A DNA stretch of 64,000 nucleotides from assembly GCA_902825875.1 (NCBI GenBank), contig CADECP010000029.1:1-64000 (forward strand), given 5' to 3'. The notes beneath the pieces are model-generated. The model did not search any database. It was not told the DNA's origin and saw only the letters and a list, made by a program, of their open reading frames with translations. The DNA is from an uncultured Acidobacteriota bacterium. GTDB lineage: Bacteria > Acidobacteriota > Blastocatellia > RBC074. This document shows, in pieces, positions 19,286-27,369 of the stretch (positions are counted from its first letter, which is position 1; each line of letters starts with the position of its first letter). The position numbers and the translations under genes are program-made.

Positions 19286-20878
19286 TCAGTGCCTGAAAAC
19301 TCCCCATTCCATCGTGCCTTCAAACGGACGCTGATACGCCGCTGTTAGCGCAATTGCCAGCACAGTGCGAGTGTCGCGCGGATCAATGATGCCGTCGTCC
19401 CACAACCGAGCCGTTGCAAAATATGGTTCGGATTCTTTTTCGATTTGCGATTCCAGCATTTGTTTGGCTACGGCGGCTTTGGCTTCGTCGAAGGCGATTT
19501 TGGCGCGTGCGGCGGCTTCGCGTTTGATGATGTCCATCACGCCGGCCAATTGCTGGCCGCCCATCACTGCAATGCGATGATTCGGCCAGGTGAAGACAAA
19601 TCGCGGATCGTAGGCTCTGCCGCACATCGCGTAATTCCCTGCCCCATAACTGCTGCCGATCATGACGGTGATGGCGGGCACTGTGGAGTTCGACACGGCG
19701 TTGATGAGTTTTGCGCCGTTGCGAATGATGCCTTGTTCTTCGTAATTGCGCCCGACCATGAAACCGGTGATGTTTTGCAGGAAGATCAGCGGAATGTTTT
19801 GCTGGTTGCAAAGCTGTATGAACTGCGCGCCTTTGGCCGCGGATTCCGAAAGCAGCACTCCGTTGTTGCCCAGAATGCCAACCAGAAATCCGTGAACGCG
19901 CGCCCAGCCAGTGACCAACGTCGAACCATACAGAGGCTTGAATTCTTCAAAGCGCGAACCGTCAACCAAACGGGCTATGACCTCTTTCACGTCGTAAGGC
20001 ACGCGAACGTCGGCGGAAACTACACCCAGCAATTCGTCAGCTGGATAAAGCGGTTCTTCGTTGGCTTCACGCTGGGGAACGATGCTCGGTTTTAGGTGAG
20101 CGACGATCTGGCGGGCGATTCGCAAACCATCCAGCTCGTCTTCGGCCAGATAATCCGACAGGCCGGAAATTTTGGAGTGCATCTCGGCTCCGCCCAAAGA
20201 TTCTTCGTCCACAATCTCGCCCGTAGCCATTTTGACCAGCGGAGGCCCGCCGAGAAAAACCTGAGCCTGCTTCTTCACCATAACCACGTAATCGGACATT
20301 CCTGGCAGATAAGCTCCACCCGCTGTGGAATTGCCGAAAACTACGCTGATGCTGGGGATGCGATTCTTTGAACGGCGAGTGATCTCCTTGAAGCCAGCAC
20401 CGCCCGGCACAAAGATTTTGTGCTGCACGGGCAAATCGGCTCCGGCGGATTCAACCAGCGAAATCGAAGGCAGATGATTCGTGGCTACGATTTCAGCCAG
20501 CCGCCCGTTTTTGCGCGAACCGATTTCACTGACCGCGCCGCCTTTGACTGTGGCTTCGTTGGCGATGATGAAGCACTGGCGACCGGAAACCAGCCCGACT
20601 CCGCCGACTACGCCAGCGCCTACAAATTCGGCTTCCATGTTCACACCAGCCAGCGGAGCGATTTCCAGAAAGTACGAGCCTTCGTCCAGCAGCATTTCTA
20701 TGCGTTCGCGTGGCAGCAGCTTTCCGCGCGCGATGTGGCGTTTCGTGTACTGCTCGCCGCCACCCAGCGTGGATTTTTTCAGTTCTTCTTTCAGCCGTTC
20801 GACGCTTGCACGGTTGGCGGCGTAATTCGACTGATAGCTTTCGGATTTTGCGTCAACGAATGATTTGATCGGTTGCAT
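19286..20878 (-). CDS. mccB: Acyl-CoA carboxylase carboxyltransferase subunit, MCC beta-like
   Basis: Transfers the carboxyl group from biotin to an acyl-CoA; 530 residues with two crotonase-like halves. Near-complete agreement in pattern with methylcrotonyl-CoA carboxylase beta: [19 protein letters not shown] near 45-63, [12 protein letters not shown] near 105, the N-half oxyanion segment [40 protein letters not shown] and [14 protein letters not shown], then [19 protein letters not shown] and the terminal [12 protein letters not shown]. The start at 20878 (MQPIKSF) fits family length; an upstream in-frame extension to 20944 is not conserved-looking. First gene of the mccB - four-helix bundle - mccA unit. 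Confidence 0.88.
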   Translation of the reverse strand: MQPIKSFVDAKSESYQSNYAANRASVERLKEELKKSTLGGGEQYTKRHIARGKLLPRERIEMLLDEGSYFLEIAPLAGVNMEAEFVGAGVVGGVGLVSGRQCFIIANEATVKGGAVSEIGSRKNGRLAEIVATNHLPSISLVESAGADLPVQHKIFVPGGAGFKEITRRSKNRIPSISVVFGNSTAGGAYLPGMSDYVVMVKKQAQVFLGGPPLVKMATGEIVDEESLGGAEMHSKISGLSDYLAEDELDGLRIARQIVAHLKPSIVPQREANEEPLYPADELLGVVSADVRVPYDVKEVIARLVDGSRFEEFKPLYGSTLVTGWARVHGFLVGILGNNGVLLSESAAKGAQFIQLCNQQNIPLIFLQNITGFMVGRNYEEQGIIRNGAKLINAVSNSTVPAITVMIGSSYGAGNYAMCGRAYDPRFVFTWPNHRIAVMGGQQLAGVMDIIKREAAARAKIAFDEAKAAVAKQMLESQIEKESEPYFATARLWDDGIIDPRDTRTVLAIALTAAYQRPFEGTMEWGVFRH

Positions 20879-21134
20879 CTTGTGTCGCTCAACAAATGAT
20901 TTTGGATTGACTGCCTTGAGTTGGGCGGACAGTACGCACCGCAATTTGGCCTGTCAAGCTAAGCCGATTCAAGCTTGGCCGTGCAGCAGTAGCGTACAAA
21001 ACCACTCTCTGCCACCTGTTCAACAGAGGGTGACAAGGAACTTTCAAAGCACGCTCTTAAAGTTTTTTGGCTTGATGTATTATTCGCGCGACCTCAAGCA
21101 GTTACTGAGCCAAATCAAAAAAGGAGCAAGTCAA
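20879..21134. other. Divergent intergenic region before the island
   Basis: 256 bases between mccB and the two-TM gene. GC content appears to fall in the second half. A TATTAT at about 21079 could be a -10 element for the plus-strand island, but I see no good -35 at the right distance. AAAGGAG at 21119-21125 is the ribosome site of the next gene. Confidence 0.4.
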
Positions 21135-21497
21135 ATGGAACCAAAACCGAGCAAGCTCGAACATCTAAAGATGCTTCAAACCATCATTGCCCGCATGGCG
21201 AGCAATTCCTTCATGGTAAAAGGCTGGTGCGTGACATTGGTGTCGGCATTGATTGCCTTGTCGGGCAAAGACGCCCCTAACATGGTTTTCGTCGCTTTCC
21301 TACCTGTACTCATTTTCTGGGGACTGGATGCGTACTTCCTGCACCAAGAACGCCTGTTCCGCGAACTTTACGACCACGTCCGCACCAGCGAAAAAGAAGA
21401 ATCTGACTTTTCGATGAAAACCTTGAGCGAAAACAACAAAGTCAATGTAGCAACTCAGCATGGTGAGCAAAACTCCACTATGCTTTTTTCAAAATAA
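21135..21497 (+). CDS. Small two-TM protein, possible SLATT-like effector
   Basis: A 120-residue protein with an N-terminal amphipathic helix (LEHLKMLQTIIARMASNSF), two hydrophobic segments at about 31-43 and 49-66 separated by a short KDAPN turn, and a charged cytoplasmic tail (HQERLFRELYDHVR, then a polar tail). A two-helix hairpin followed by a coiled tail is the shape of SLATT-type membrane effectors described in predicted nucleotide-signalling conflict systems, but I cannot confirm family membership. AAAGGAG at 21119 fixes the ATG. The SLOG-TIR gene starts seven bases after the stop, so the two are surely co-transcribed. Confidence 0.75.
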   Translation: MEPKPSKLEHLKMLQTIIARMASNSFMVKGWCVTLVSALIALSGKDAPNMVFVAFLPVLIFWGLDAYFLHQERLFRELYDHVRTSEKEESDFSMKTLSENNKVNVATQHGEQNSTMLFSK

Positions 21498-21504
21498 TAC
21501 TGCC

Positions 21505-22590
21505 ATGACAGACAATCAGGTTACTCGAATATTTGTAGTCGGTGGATTAACCGGCCAATCAAATGAAGATATTACTGCGATGCAGCGCGCTTGTGAGCTT
21601 CTAGGCGAATCAATCGGAAGCAAACCTGGCCACCAAATTGTTGTGTGCAGCGCTCACCCAAGCTCTGCTGATGCAAACGTCATTAAGGGGTTTGCGAGAA
21701 CCAGTCAGAACCAGCCCGGCAATGTCATTGTCCATCTCCCTCTTGAGGGTCGCTCTGGGCTTGGCTCTGGCGAAAGCATACGCGAACAATGGGATGTTCT
21801 TATTCGTGACAACAACCTTGCAGAGCCAAAGTTTCGAGAAAGCTCAGAAGCAAGAGTGACGTCCACAAATGGCTTCTCTAATGCCTTTCTCTTATGTCAG
21901 ATTCGAGCGTTGAAGGAAAATACAGATGTGATTGTGGCTGTAGGTGGAAAGCGTGAGGCGTCTGCGGCACAGCTACTCGCCATTGCACGAGATAACTATC
22001 CAATTGTCCCATTTGCCTTTTTGGGTGGAGCTAGCGAACAAGAATACCTTCGGCAACAATCCATGCTTCGTTCCTCTTTTCGAGATCTGGGACTTGTGGA
22101 CGCACTGGAGTCGCCCACAGGTGTCTGTCGTGCGACTGAACTTGTTGAAAAGATTCGCCATGCTCATGGACATTATCGTGTTTTCTTGAGCTATCCTTGG
22201 AAAAGATCACAAGAAGCAGACTATATTGAAGCCTTTTTAAGGCGAGATCCTAAAATCACACTGTTTCGAGATGAAAAGGATATTGACAGTGGTCAACCAA
22301 TTTCCGACAGGATTCTTACCAATCTGAAAGATTGCGATGCGTTTTTAGCTCTTTGGTGTGCAGAATACGCAGCAAGCCCTCACTGTTACGATGAGTTGCA
22401 CAAAGCAATTGAACAAAAGGGCTGTCTTGTATACATACTTCGCTTGGACGATACGAGACCCGTCTGGCCAACTCTCCGTGGGCAAGGATCTCTCGATTGG
22501 AAAGATAAATGGGAGCTTGCTACAAGCCGAAAGAAAGTCACAGCGCGCCTGACAGAGTTGTTGCAAATGCTTCGTGTGCGTCGTGTTTGA
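21505..22590 (+). CDS. SLOG-TIR fusion protein
   Basis: A 361-residue cytoplasmic protein. The N-terminal 220 residues look like a SLOG/Rossmannoid nucleotide-binding domain: strand-glycine motif IFVVGGLTG (9-17), VVCSAHP (47-52), then VIVAVGGKREASAA (142-155) and PIVPFAF. Residues 224-320 are a TIR domain: FLSYPWKRSQ (227-236), FRDEKDIDSG (box-2-like), ALWCAEYAASPHCYDEL with E297 in the place of the NADase glutamate. SLOG domains are thought to bind or process NAD-derived ligands and TIR domains to cleave NAD. An alternative ATG at 21460 would overlap the upstream gene by 38 bases; I prefer 21505, though neither has a clear ribosome site. Many third positions are A or T, unlike the flanking housekeeping genes. 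Confidence 0.8.
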   Translation: MTDNQVTRIFVVGGLTGQSNEDITAMQRACELLGESIGSKPGHQIVVCSAHPSSADANVIKGFARTSQNQPGNVIVHLPLEGRSGLGSGESIREQWDVLIRDNNLAEPKFRESSEARVTSTNGFSNAFLLCQIRALKENTDVIVAVGGKREASAAQLLAIARDNYPIVPFAFLGGASEQEYLRQQSMLRSSFRDLGLVDALESPTGVCRATELVEKIRHAHGHYRVFLSYPWKRSQEADYIEAFLRRDPKITLFRDEKDIDSGQPISDRILTNLKDCDAFLALWCAEYAASPHCYDELHKAIEQKGCLVYILRLDDTRPVWPTLRGQGSLDWKDKWELATSRKKVTARLTELLQMLRVRRV

Positions 22591-22699
22591 GACAAACCAT
22601 ATTGCAATTAGCGATTAGAGGGCTGAACAGTAATGAAATCAGTATTGCAGCGATGTTCACCATCAAATCCATTTCATTCAAAACCAAAGGGTGTCAGTG

Positions 22700-23323
22700 A
22701 TGAAGGATATTTTTGCATTGAAACTTGCCGAGGATTGGAGCATCAGTTTTACAATCCACCCGCTGATCTCGGTTGGGGCAGCAGTCTTAGTGATCGCACT
22801 TTACTGGTGGCGACGACGTTCGGCATTACAAGATTGGGAGCCTGTGGAGATTGATGTGCCGTTCGGTGGCAGTAAAGTCAAGATTAAACCCAACCACGAG
22901 GTGTTAAAGATCGCGCATCAAGCGTGGGCGGAGTTGATTACACGCAAAGCGGGGTTGGAATTCGATGAAAACAACGACGTCATCGTCGAGGTCTATGACT
23001 CATGGTACGCAGTTTTTAAGGAAATTCGCGTATTGATTAAAAGCATTCCAGCACAAAAACTTAAAGAATCCGCCGATGCACAAAAGTTGAGCGAGATACT
23101 TATAGATACTCTAAACAAAGGCTTGCGCCCACATCTTACGCAATGGCAAGCGCGATTCCGGCGGTGGTATGCGGTTGAGATGACCAAACACCCAGATTTG
23201 TCCCCACAAGAAATCCAGAAACATTTCATTGGGTATGCAGAATTGGTGATAGACCTGAAGAAGGTCAATCACCAGATGATTCAATTCTCCGAAGAGCTTC
23301 GTAAAATCGTCCGCCCTTCATAG
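22700..23323 (+). CDS. Single-pass membrane protein of unknown function
   Basis: A 207-residue protein: a short N-terminal amphipathic stretch, one membrane helix at about 19-36 (HPLISVGAAVLVIALYWW) followed by RRR, then a soluble part with a small beta segment (EPVEIDVPFGGSKVKIKPN) and long helices (IAHQAWAELITRKAG...VYDSWYAVFKEIRVLIKSIP). Positive-inside charge places the bulk in the cytoplasm. I do not recognise a functional family. The ATG at 22700 has AAAGGG nine bases upstream; a GTG nine bases earlier is possible. It follows the SLOG-TIR gene by 109 bases in the same direction and shares its AT-leaning composition. Confidence 0.75.
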   Translation: MKDIFALKLAEDWSISFTIHPLISVGAAVLVIALYWWRRRSALQDWEPVEIDVPFGGSKVKIKPNHEVLKIAHQAWAELITRKAGLEFDENNDVIVEVYDSWYAVFKEIRVLIKSIPAQKLKESADAQKLSEILIDTLNKGLRPHLTQWQARFRRWYAVEMTKHPDLSPQEIQKHFIGYAELVIDLKKVNHQMIQFSEELRKIVRPS

Positions 23324-23568
23324 GCTTACCGCCCTTACTAAATTGGGCTTCTGCTTGACAGAAGCTTTTCGGACATCTTGATGCGCGTCTTCCCTGCCCG
23401 GTCAATGTAAGTTTTCGGCTTGCCCGTTTGCGGCAACTGATCTTCGCGCTGCAAGCTGAAACCCGCGACGCCATCCTGACCGGATTGCGCGCCGCTCAGA
23501 AGCAGTTCAGCGAGCGATAGCGCATTGCCGTATAGCCAGTTAAAATGCCGGGGAAAGGAGCAAACGTT
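23324..23568. other. Debris segment with a penicillin-binding-protein gene fragment
   Basis: No intact gene. 23366-23433 matches 25698-25765, inside the PBP gene, at 60 of 68 positions by eye; read on the minus strand it encodes [21 protein letters not shown], with mostly silent or mild changes. Directly after the match, the plus strand reads an open tail (LIFALQAETRDAILTGLRAA...) that ends in TAG at 23518-23520, perhaps the 3' end of a lost gene. AAAGGAG at 23554-23560 belongs to the next gene. Confidence 0.65.
23366..23433 (-). pseudogene. Fragment of a PBP transpeptidase gene
   Basis: A 68-base stretch homologous to codons just behind the KTG motif of the PBP gene at 25496-27283. The encoded peptide keeps the family pattern but there is no start, active-site serine or flanking transpeptidase sequence. 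It is best read as the remnant of a paralogous PBP gene cut off by rearrangement. Confidence 0.65.
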
Positions 23569-23853
23569 ATGTCTGTGACAGCAACTACCCAAATCGAAGT
23601 ACGCCAAGTCACCGCGCAATTGCTGATGGAGAAAGCTACCTTGCGTAATCTATCGCTGGACGAATATCTGCGAACGATGGCAGAAAACGACGGTGCGCCT
23701 TGGCCAAAAACACTGGATGAAATCCTTGCGCCCTTCCGCGCGGAAGTCGAAGCGAAAGGTTATTCCGAAGATGATCTTGATGAACTTTTTACCGAAGCCC
23801 GCAAGGAAGTCTTTCAAGCTAAGCAAGAACAAGCTAATCAGCAAGCGGCGTAA
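23569..23853 (+). CDS. Putative antitoxin of a PIN toxin-antitoxin pair
   Basis: A 94-residue, charged, helical protein. The N-terminal part (ATTQIEVRQVTAQLLMEKATLRNLSLDEYLRTMAEND) reads like a short DNA-binding/ribbon segment followed by a helix; the C-terminal half is acidic then glutamine-rich, a common design for an unstructured toxin-binding tail. AAAGGAG lies nine bases before the ATG. Its stop is two bases from the start of the PIN gene, the tight arrangement typical of type II modules. The family is not named here because no single DNA-binding motif is decisive. Confidence 0.65.
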   Translation: MSVTATTQIEVRQVTAQLLMEKATLRNLSLDEYLRTMAENDGAPWPKTLDEILAPFRAEVEAKGYSEDDLDELFTEARKEVFQAKQEQANQQAA

Positions 23854-23855
23854 GA

Positions 23856-24389
23856 ATGAACAGAACGGGAAAACTGCGGGTTGTTTACGACTGCAACGTG
23901 TTGCTGGTAGCCGCCGCCAAAGAAAAGAGTATGGCGGCAGCTTGCCTGTGGCTGGCGCGCAGTGGTTATGTGCGATTGTTTCTCTCCCAGGACGCGCTCG
24001 AAGAAGTGGAAGACGTGCTCAATCGTCCGAAAATTCGGGCGGCATTTGCGACTCTGACCGATGAATTGGTGAGTTCCTTTCTCGATCAACTGTGCGAGGT
24101 TGGCGAGTTCGTCCATCCTGTGCCGAAGAAATTCACCTACCCGCGCGACAAAGATGATGAGCAATATGTCAATCTCGCTGGTGCGGTGGAGGCGCATTAT
24201 CTGGTAAGCCGCGACAAAGATTTGCTCTACCTGAATACCGGTCACTCTGACGAATGCAAACAGTTCCGGCAACGTTTTCGTCCATTGAAAGTTATTGAGC
24301 CGTTGGATTTGCTGAGGCACATCGCACAAGCGCGAAACATCTCCGTTACGGAATTGCGAGCTGAACACGAACAAGCAATGGATTACTGA
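23856..24389 (+). CDS. PIN-domain toxin (COG1569-like)
   Basis: A 177-residue PIN-domain ribonuclease of the 'putative toxin component, PIN family' group. Predicted metal ligands: D12 in VVYDCNVLL, E49/E50 in DALEEVEDVL, the acidic cluster in PRDKDDEQY (98-102), and D120/D122 in VSRDKDLLYL. Such toxins cleave RNA (often tRNA or rRNA) when the partner antitoxin is lost. It is translationally coupled to the upstream small gene. Its position right after the SLOG-TIR cassette supports the reading of this stretch as an accessory island. Confidence 0.82.
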   Translation: MNRTGKLRVVYDCNVLLVAAAKEKSMAAACLWLARSGYVRLFLSQDALEEVEDVLNRPKIRAAFATLTDELVSSFLDQLCEVGEFVHPVPKKFTYPRDKDDEQYVNLAGAVEAHYLVSRDKDLLYLNTGHSDECKQFRQRFRPLKVIEPLDLLRHIAQARNISVTELRAEHEQAMDY

Positions 24390-24506
24390 GTCAAAATCCC
24401 GCTTACACAAAATATCCCATAAATCAGGCCACCCCTAGACTTCGCGCTGATTGTGGTTGCATTACGCGACCGCGTAGCGTTTCACCATCTTAGGAGGAGC
24501 CACCTT

Positions 24507-25355
24507 ATGAAGCCTATTTTTCGTCTTTTCCCTTTCGTCATTTGTTTATTGTTCGCGTCGTTTGCTCACGCGCAATCGCCCGAAGCGACGCGCGCGTTGC
24601 TGGCCAACGTAGCCAATGCCGACGTTGATCCTGCGCCGTATCTGGTCAGCGAAAAGTATGACGGAGTGCGCGCGTTGTGGGATGGCAAGGCGTTGCGTTC
24701 GCGCGCAGGCAATGTCTTTGCTGCGCCTGAGTGGTTCATCGCCAAGTTACCCAAACAGCCGCTCGATGGTGAGTTGTGGATTGGGCGCGGGCAGTTTGAA
24801 AAGCTGTCAGGCGCGGTTCGCAAAGCTACGCCGGTGGATGACGAATGGCGGCAGGTCAAATACATGGTCTTTGAATTGCCGGATGCGCCGGGGACTTTTG
24901 CCGAACGTTACGAACAGATCAAACGCATCGTCGCTGCGGCCAACTTTCCGCAGCTTGTCGCCGTGGAGCAATTCCGTTTGCCTGACAACGCTGCGTTGCG
25001 CCGCAAATTGGAAGAAATTGTCCGCGAAGGCGGCGAAGGCTTGATGTTGCATCGGGCCGACGCGCTTTATGTCACGGGTCGCAACGACGCTCTGTTGAAG
25101 TTGAAACCGCTGGATGACGCCGAAGCGACTGTGATTGGCTACGTGCCGGGCAAAGGCAAATACACTGGCAAGATGGGCGCTCTGCGGGTTGAGATGGCCA
25201 ACGGCAAACGCTTTCAAATCGGCACGGGCTTTACCGACGCGGTGCGCGCCAATCCGCCTGCGATTGGTGCGGTGATTACGTTCACCTATCGCGGGTTGAC
25301 GAAAAATGGGTTGCCGCGTTTTGCCAGTTATCTGCGAATCCGCGAAAAGTTTTGA
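24507..25355 (+). CDS. Exported minimal ATP-dependent DNA ligase (Lig E-like)
   Basis: A 282-residue ligase. Motif I is SEKYDGVRALWDG with the adenylated lysine near residue 49; motif III-like DGELWIGRG, motif IV EGGEGLMLH and motif V LLKLKPL follow, then an OB-fold ending FTYRGLTKNGLPRFASYLRIRE. No DNA-binding domain or LCD insertion is present, so it is the minimal form. A clear signal peptide (MKPIFRLFPFVICLLFASFAHAQ) predicts a periplasmic protein, as for Lig E of Neisseria and Haemophilus. GGAGGAG precedes the ATG at 24507. Its job outside the cytoplasm (uptake or extracellular DNA) is inference. Confidence 0.88.
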   Translation: MKPIFRLFPFVICLLFASFAHAQSPEATRALLANVANADVDPAPYLVSEKYDGVRALWDGKALRSRAGNVFAAPEWFIAKLPKQPLDGELWIGRGQFEKLSGAVRKATPVDDEWRQVKYMVFELPDAPGTFAERYEQIKRIVAAANFPQLVAVEQFRLPDNAALRRKLEEIVREGGEGLMLHRADALYVTGRNDALLKLKPLDDAEATVIGYVPGKGKYTGKMGALRVEMANGKRFQIGTGFTDAVRANPPAIGAVITFTYRGLTKNGLPRFASYLRIREKF

Positions 25356-25360
25356 GTTCG

Positions 25361-25441
25361 GTACGGAACCAGGAGCGGTAGCGACTGGGTACTGACATAA
25401 ATGCGGAATCAACCCGGTCGCTACCGCTCCCGGTTCCGCAC
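25361..25441. repeat. REP-like palindrome
   Basis: Arms gtacggaaccaggagcggta (25361-25380, continuing gcgactgggt) and acccggtcgctaccgctccc (25412-25431, continuing ggttccgcac) are complementary with few mismatches around a 21-base centre. It lies between the convergent ligase and PBP genes and may act as a transcription end. The ggtagcg...ggtactga words recur in the coding repeat at 48376-48435. Confidence 0.7.
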
Positions 25442-25495
25442 CACTGGCAAAATTATTGATGGCAAATCACTTTTATTCGCACAGACTTCAGTTAG

Positions 25496-27283
25496 TCATC
25501 TTCGTGGAGTTGCTGACGGCGATGCTTGTGGCTGCGGCGGTTTCAACAATTCCAGGCTTTGAGCTTTGAGCAGCAGGTTGCCCGCAATAGGTGCGGCGAT
25601 GCGGGAGCCGTAGCCGCCTTCTTCGACCATGACGGCCCAGGCGATTTGCGGATTTTCGACCGGAGCGAAGCCGATGAACCACGAATCTATGCGCAGTTTT
25701 TCGGACATTCGGATGCGCGTCTTTCCTGTTCGGTCAATGTAAGTTTTCGGTTTGCCAGTTTGCGGGTCAATTTCGGGAACGGTGCGTTGCGACGTGCCGG
25801 TTTTGCCTCCGGCGTTGATGCGACCGCGAATCAATCCGCCGAAGGCTCCGGCGGCGGTTCCGCGCTGCACGACCGAAGCCATCAGCGTGCGCATCTTTGC
25901 GGCGGCATGCGGCGACATCGCCTGACTCATTGCCACAGGTTGCCGTCCCATTTCCAGCATCGGTTTCATGACGTTGCCACCACTGTTGGCGGCGGCTCCG
26001 GCAATCATGGCCATTTGCAACACGGTCAACTGCACATACCCTTGCCCGATGGATTCCAAGCCCAGGTCGTATTTCGTGACGGTTTTGCCCGCGACAAATG
26101 TCGAATAACGCGGCGACATCACTCCTGACAGCACGGCGTTTTCGGTATTCCAGAAATCCGGCGCAAAGCCCGCGCGCAAAGATTCCACTCCGGTATCGAA
26201 CACTCGCAAACCGAAACGCGAGGCGGCTTCGCCCATTCGCTGGCGTTCGAGTTCTGCGCCAAGCTGCGCGAAATACTGATTGCAGGACACGGTGTAGGCT
26301 TCGAGCATGCCGATGGAGCCGTGTTCGTGGCCGTCGTCGTCGCGGATTGGGCGACCGGAGCCGGGCGGCGTCCAGCCTCCGCCTCGGCAGGTGTAAACCT
26401 TATCGTCCATTCGCGCGTCAATTCCGGCAGCGGCGGTCAAGGTCTTCAACGTCGAACCGGGCAAATAGTATTCATTGATCGCTCGACTGAGCATCGGTTT
26501 GTTGGCTACGTCGGATTGCAGCTTCAACCAGGTAGGATCGTTGTTCACATCGTCGGGATCGAACCCGGGCGAACTGGCCATCGCCAGAATTTCTCCGGTC
26601 TGCGGATTGAGCATGACGATGGCTCCACGGCGATTCTGCAATTGTTCGGCGGCGGCGCGTTGCAGATCGAAATCTATCGTCAACGCCAAATCCTGCCCAA
26701 CGGGCGGGCGCGGAGGTTCGCTGCTGAAATCGGTTAATTTCTGCCACCAGCTTTTTTCTTCGGTTGGCGGCGGCGGAGCGGCGACGGCGCGTTCCAATCC
26801 GTCTTCGCCACGAACCAGCGTCGCAAAGCCGATGATGTGCGATGTCGCCGCGCCGAGCGGATAATCGCGTTTGATCTCGCCGTTCAGGTAACGGTATTTG
26901 GCCAAGGCTCGGCGCGTGTCTTTGTGGCGGTCGAAAATCCATCCGCGCAACGTGCTTTCGTTTTCGCGGCGATTGCGTTGATCGCGGCGCGCTTTCAATC
27001 CGGCAAAGTCTGCATCCGCGCCCAGCGGCCCGGTTGAAAACAATCCCCAGTAAAGATGAAATCCCAGCGCCGCCAATACCGTTAGAGCGAACGCCCATCG
27101 CACCCATCGCAATCGCTGGCTGGTCAATCGCGGCCCGAATTCTTCTTGCAGATTCGGTGGCAAGTTCGGATCGGTTTGCGCCGTCGTGCGCGCTCGATAG
27201 CGCCACGCCGACAGAAACAGCGACAACACCAAACCGATCAAACCGGTCAGCAAAACCAAAGTTGCAATGAATGGAAAGTTCAT
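25496..27283 (-). CDS. Class B penicillin-binding protein (transpeptidase)
   Basis: A 595-residue peptidoglycan transpeptidase with two N-terminal membrane helices (about 4-25 and 62-82), a short dimerisation region ([17 protein letters not shown]), and a transpeptidase domain with all three active-site motifs: STLK (S277), SCN (S333) and KTG (K494). The tail is proline-rich. It resembles PbpA/FtsI-type enzymes of elongation or division, with an internal WWQKLTDF linker. The start is uncertain: the ATG at 27283 begins a clean membrane helix but lacks a ribosome site, and the open frame continues into palindromes upstream. It follows the FHA gene in an operon, recalling the FHA/PBP clusters of Actinobacteria. 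Confidence 0.85.
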   Translation of the reverse strand: MNFPFIATLVLLTGLIGLVLSLFLSAWRYRARTTAQTDPNLPPNLQEEFGPRLTSQRLRWVRWAFALTVLAALGFHLYWGLFSTGPLGADADFAGLKARRDQRNRRENESTLRGWIFDRHKDTRRALAKYRYLNGEIKRDYPLGAATSHIIGFATLVRGEDGLERAVAAPPPPTEEKSWWQKLTDFSSEPPRPPVGQDLALTIDFDLQRAAAEQLQNRRGAIVMLNPQTGEILAMASSPGFDPDDVNNDPTWLKLQSDVANKPMLSRAINEYYLPGSTLKTLTAAAGIDARMDDKVYTCRGGGWTPPGSGRPIRDDDGHEHGSIGMLEAYTVSCNQYFAQLGAELERQRMGEAASRFGLRVFDTGVESLRAGFAPDFWNTENAVLSGVMSPRYSTFVAGKTVTKYDLGLESIGQGYVQLTVLQMAMIAGAAANSGGNVMKPMLEMGRQPVAMSQAMSPHAAAKMRTLMASVVQRGTAAGAFGGLIRGRINAGGKTGTSQRTVPEIDPQTGKPKTYIDRTGKTRIRMSEKLRIDSWFIGFAPVENPQIAWAVMVEEGGYGSRIAAPIAGNLLLKAQSLELLKPPQPQASPSATPRR

Positions 27284-27298
27284 AGACAGGAAAGCGTA

Positions 27299-27363
27299 GG
27301 ACAATTTTTCAAATTGTCCGGTAAACATTCGTCGAAGTGTGACAATTTGAAAAATTATCACAC
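27299..27363. repeat. Paired gacaattt(g/c)aaattgtc palindromes
   Basis: Two palindromes, ggacaatttttcaaattgtcc (27299-27319) and a related one at 27337-27363 (gtgtgacaattt...), fill the gap between the FHA and PBP genes. The same pair occurs at 55668-55732 before carA. Each folds by itself and the two can pair with each other. Confidence 0.85.
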
Positions 27364-27369
27364 TCACTT

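Noticed and set aside
21135-21497. Firm SLATT-family assignment of the two-TM protein
   Set aside because: Shape fits, but no decisive motif is visible without a profile search, so I call it only SLATT-like.
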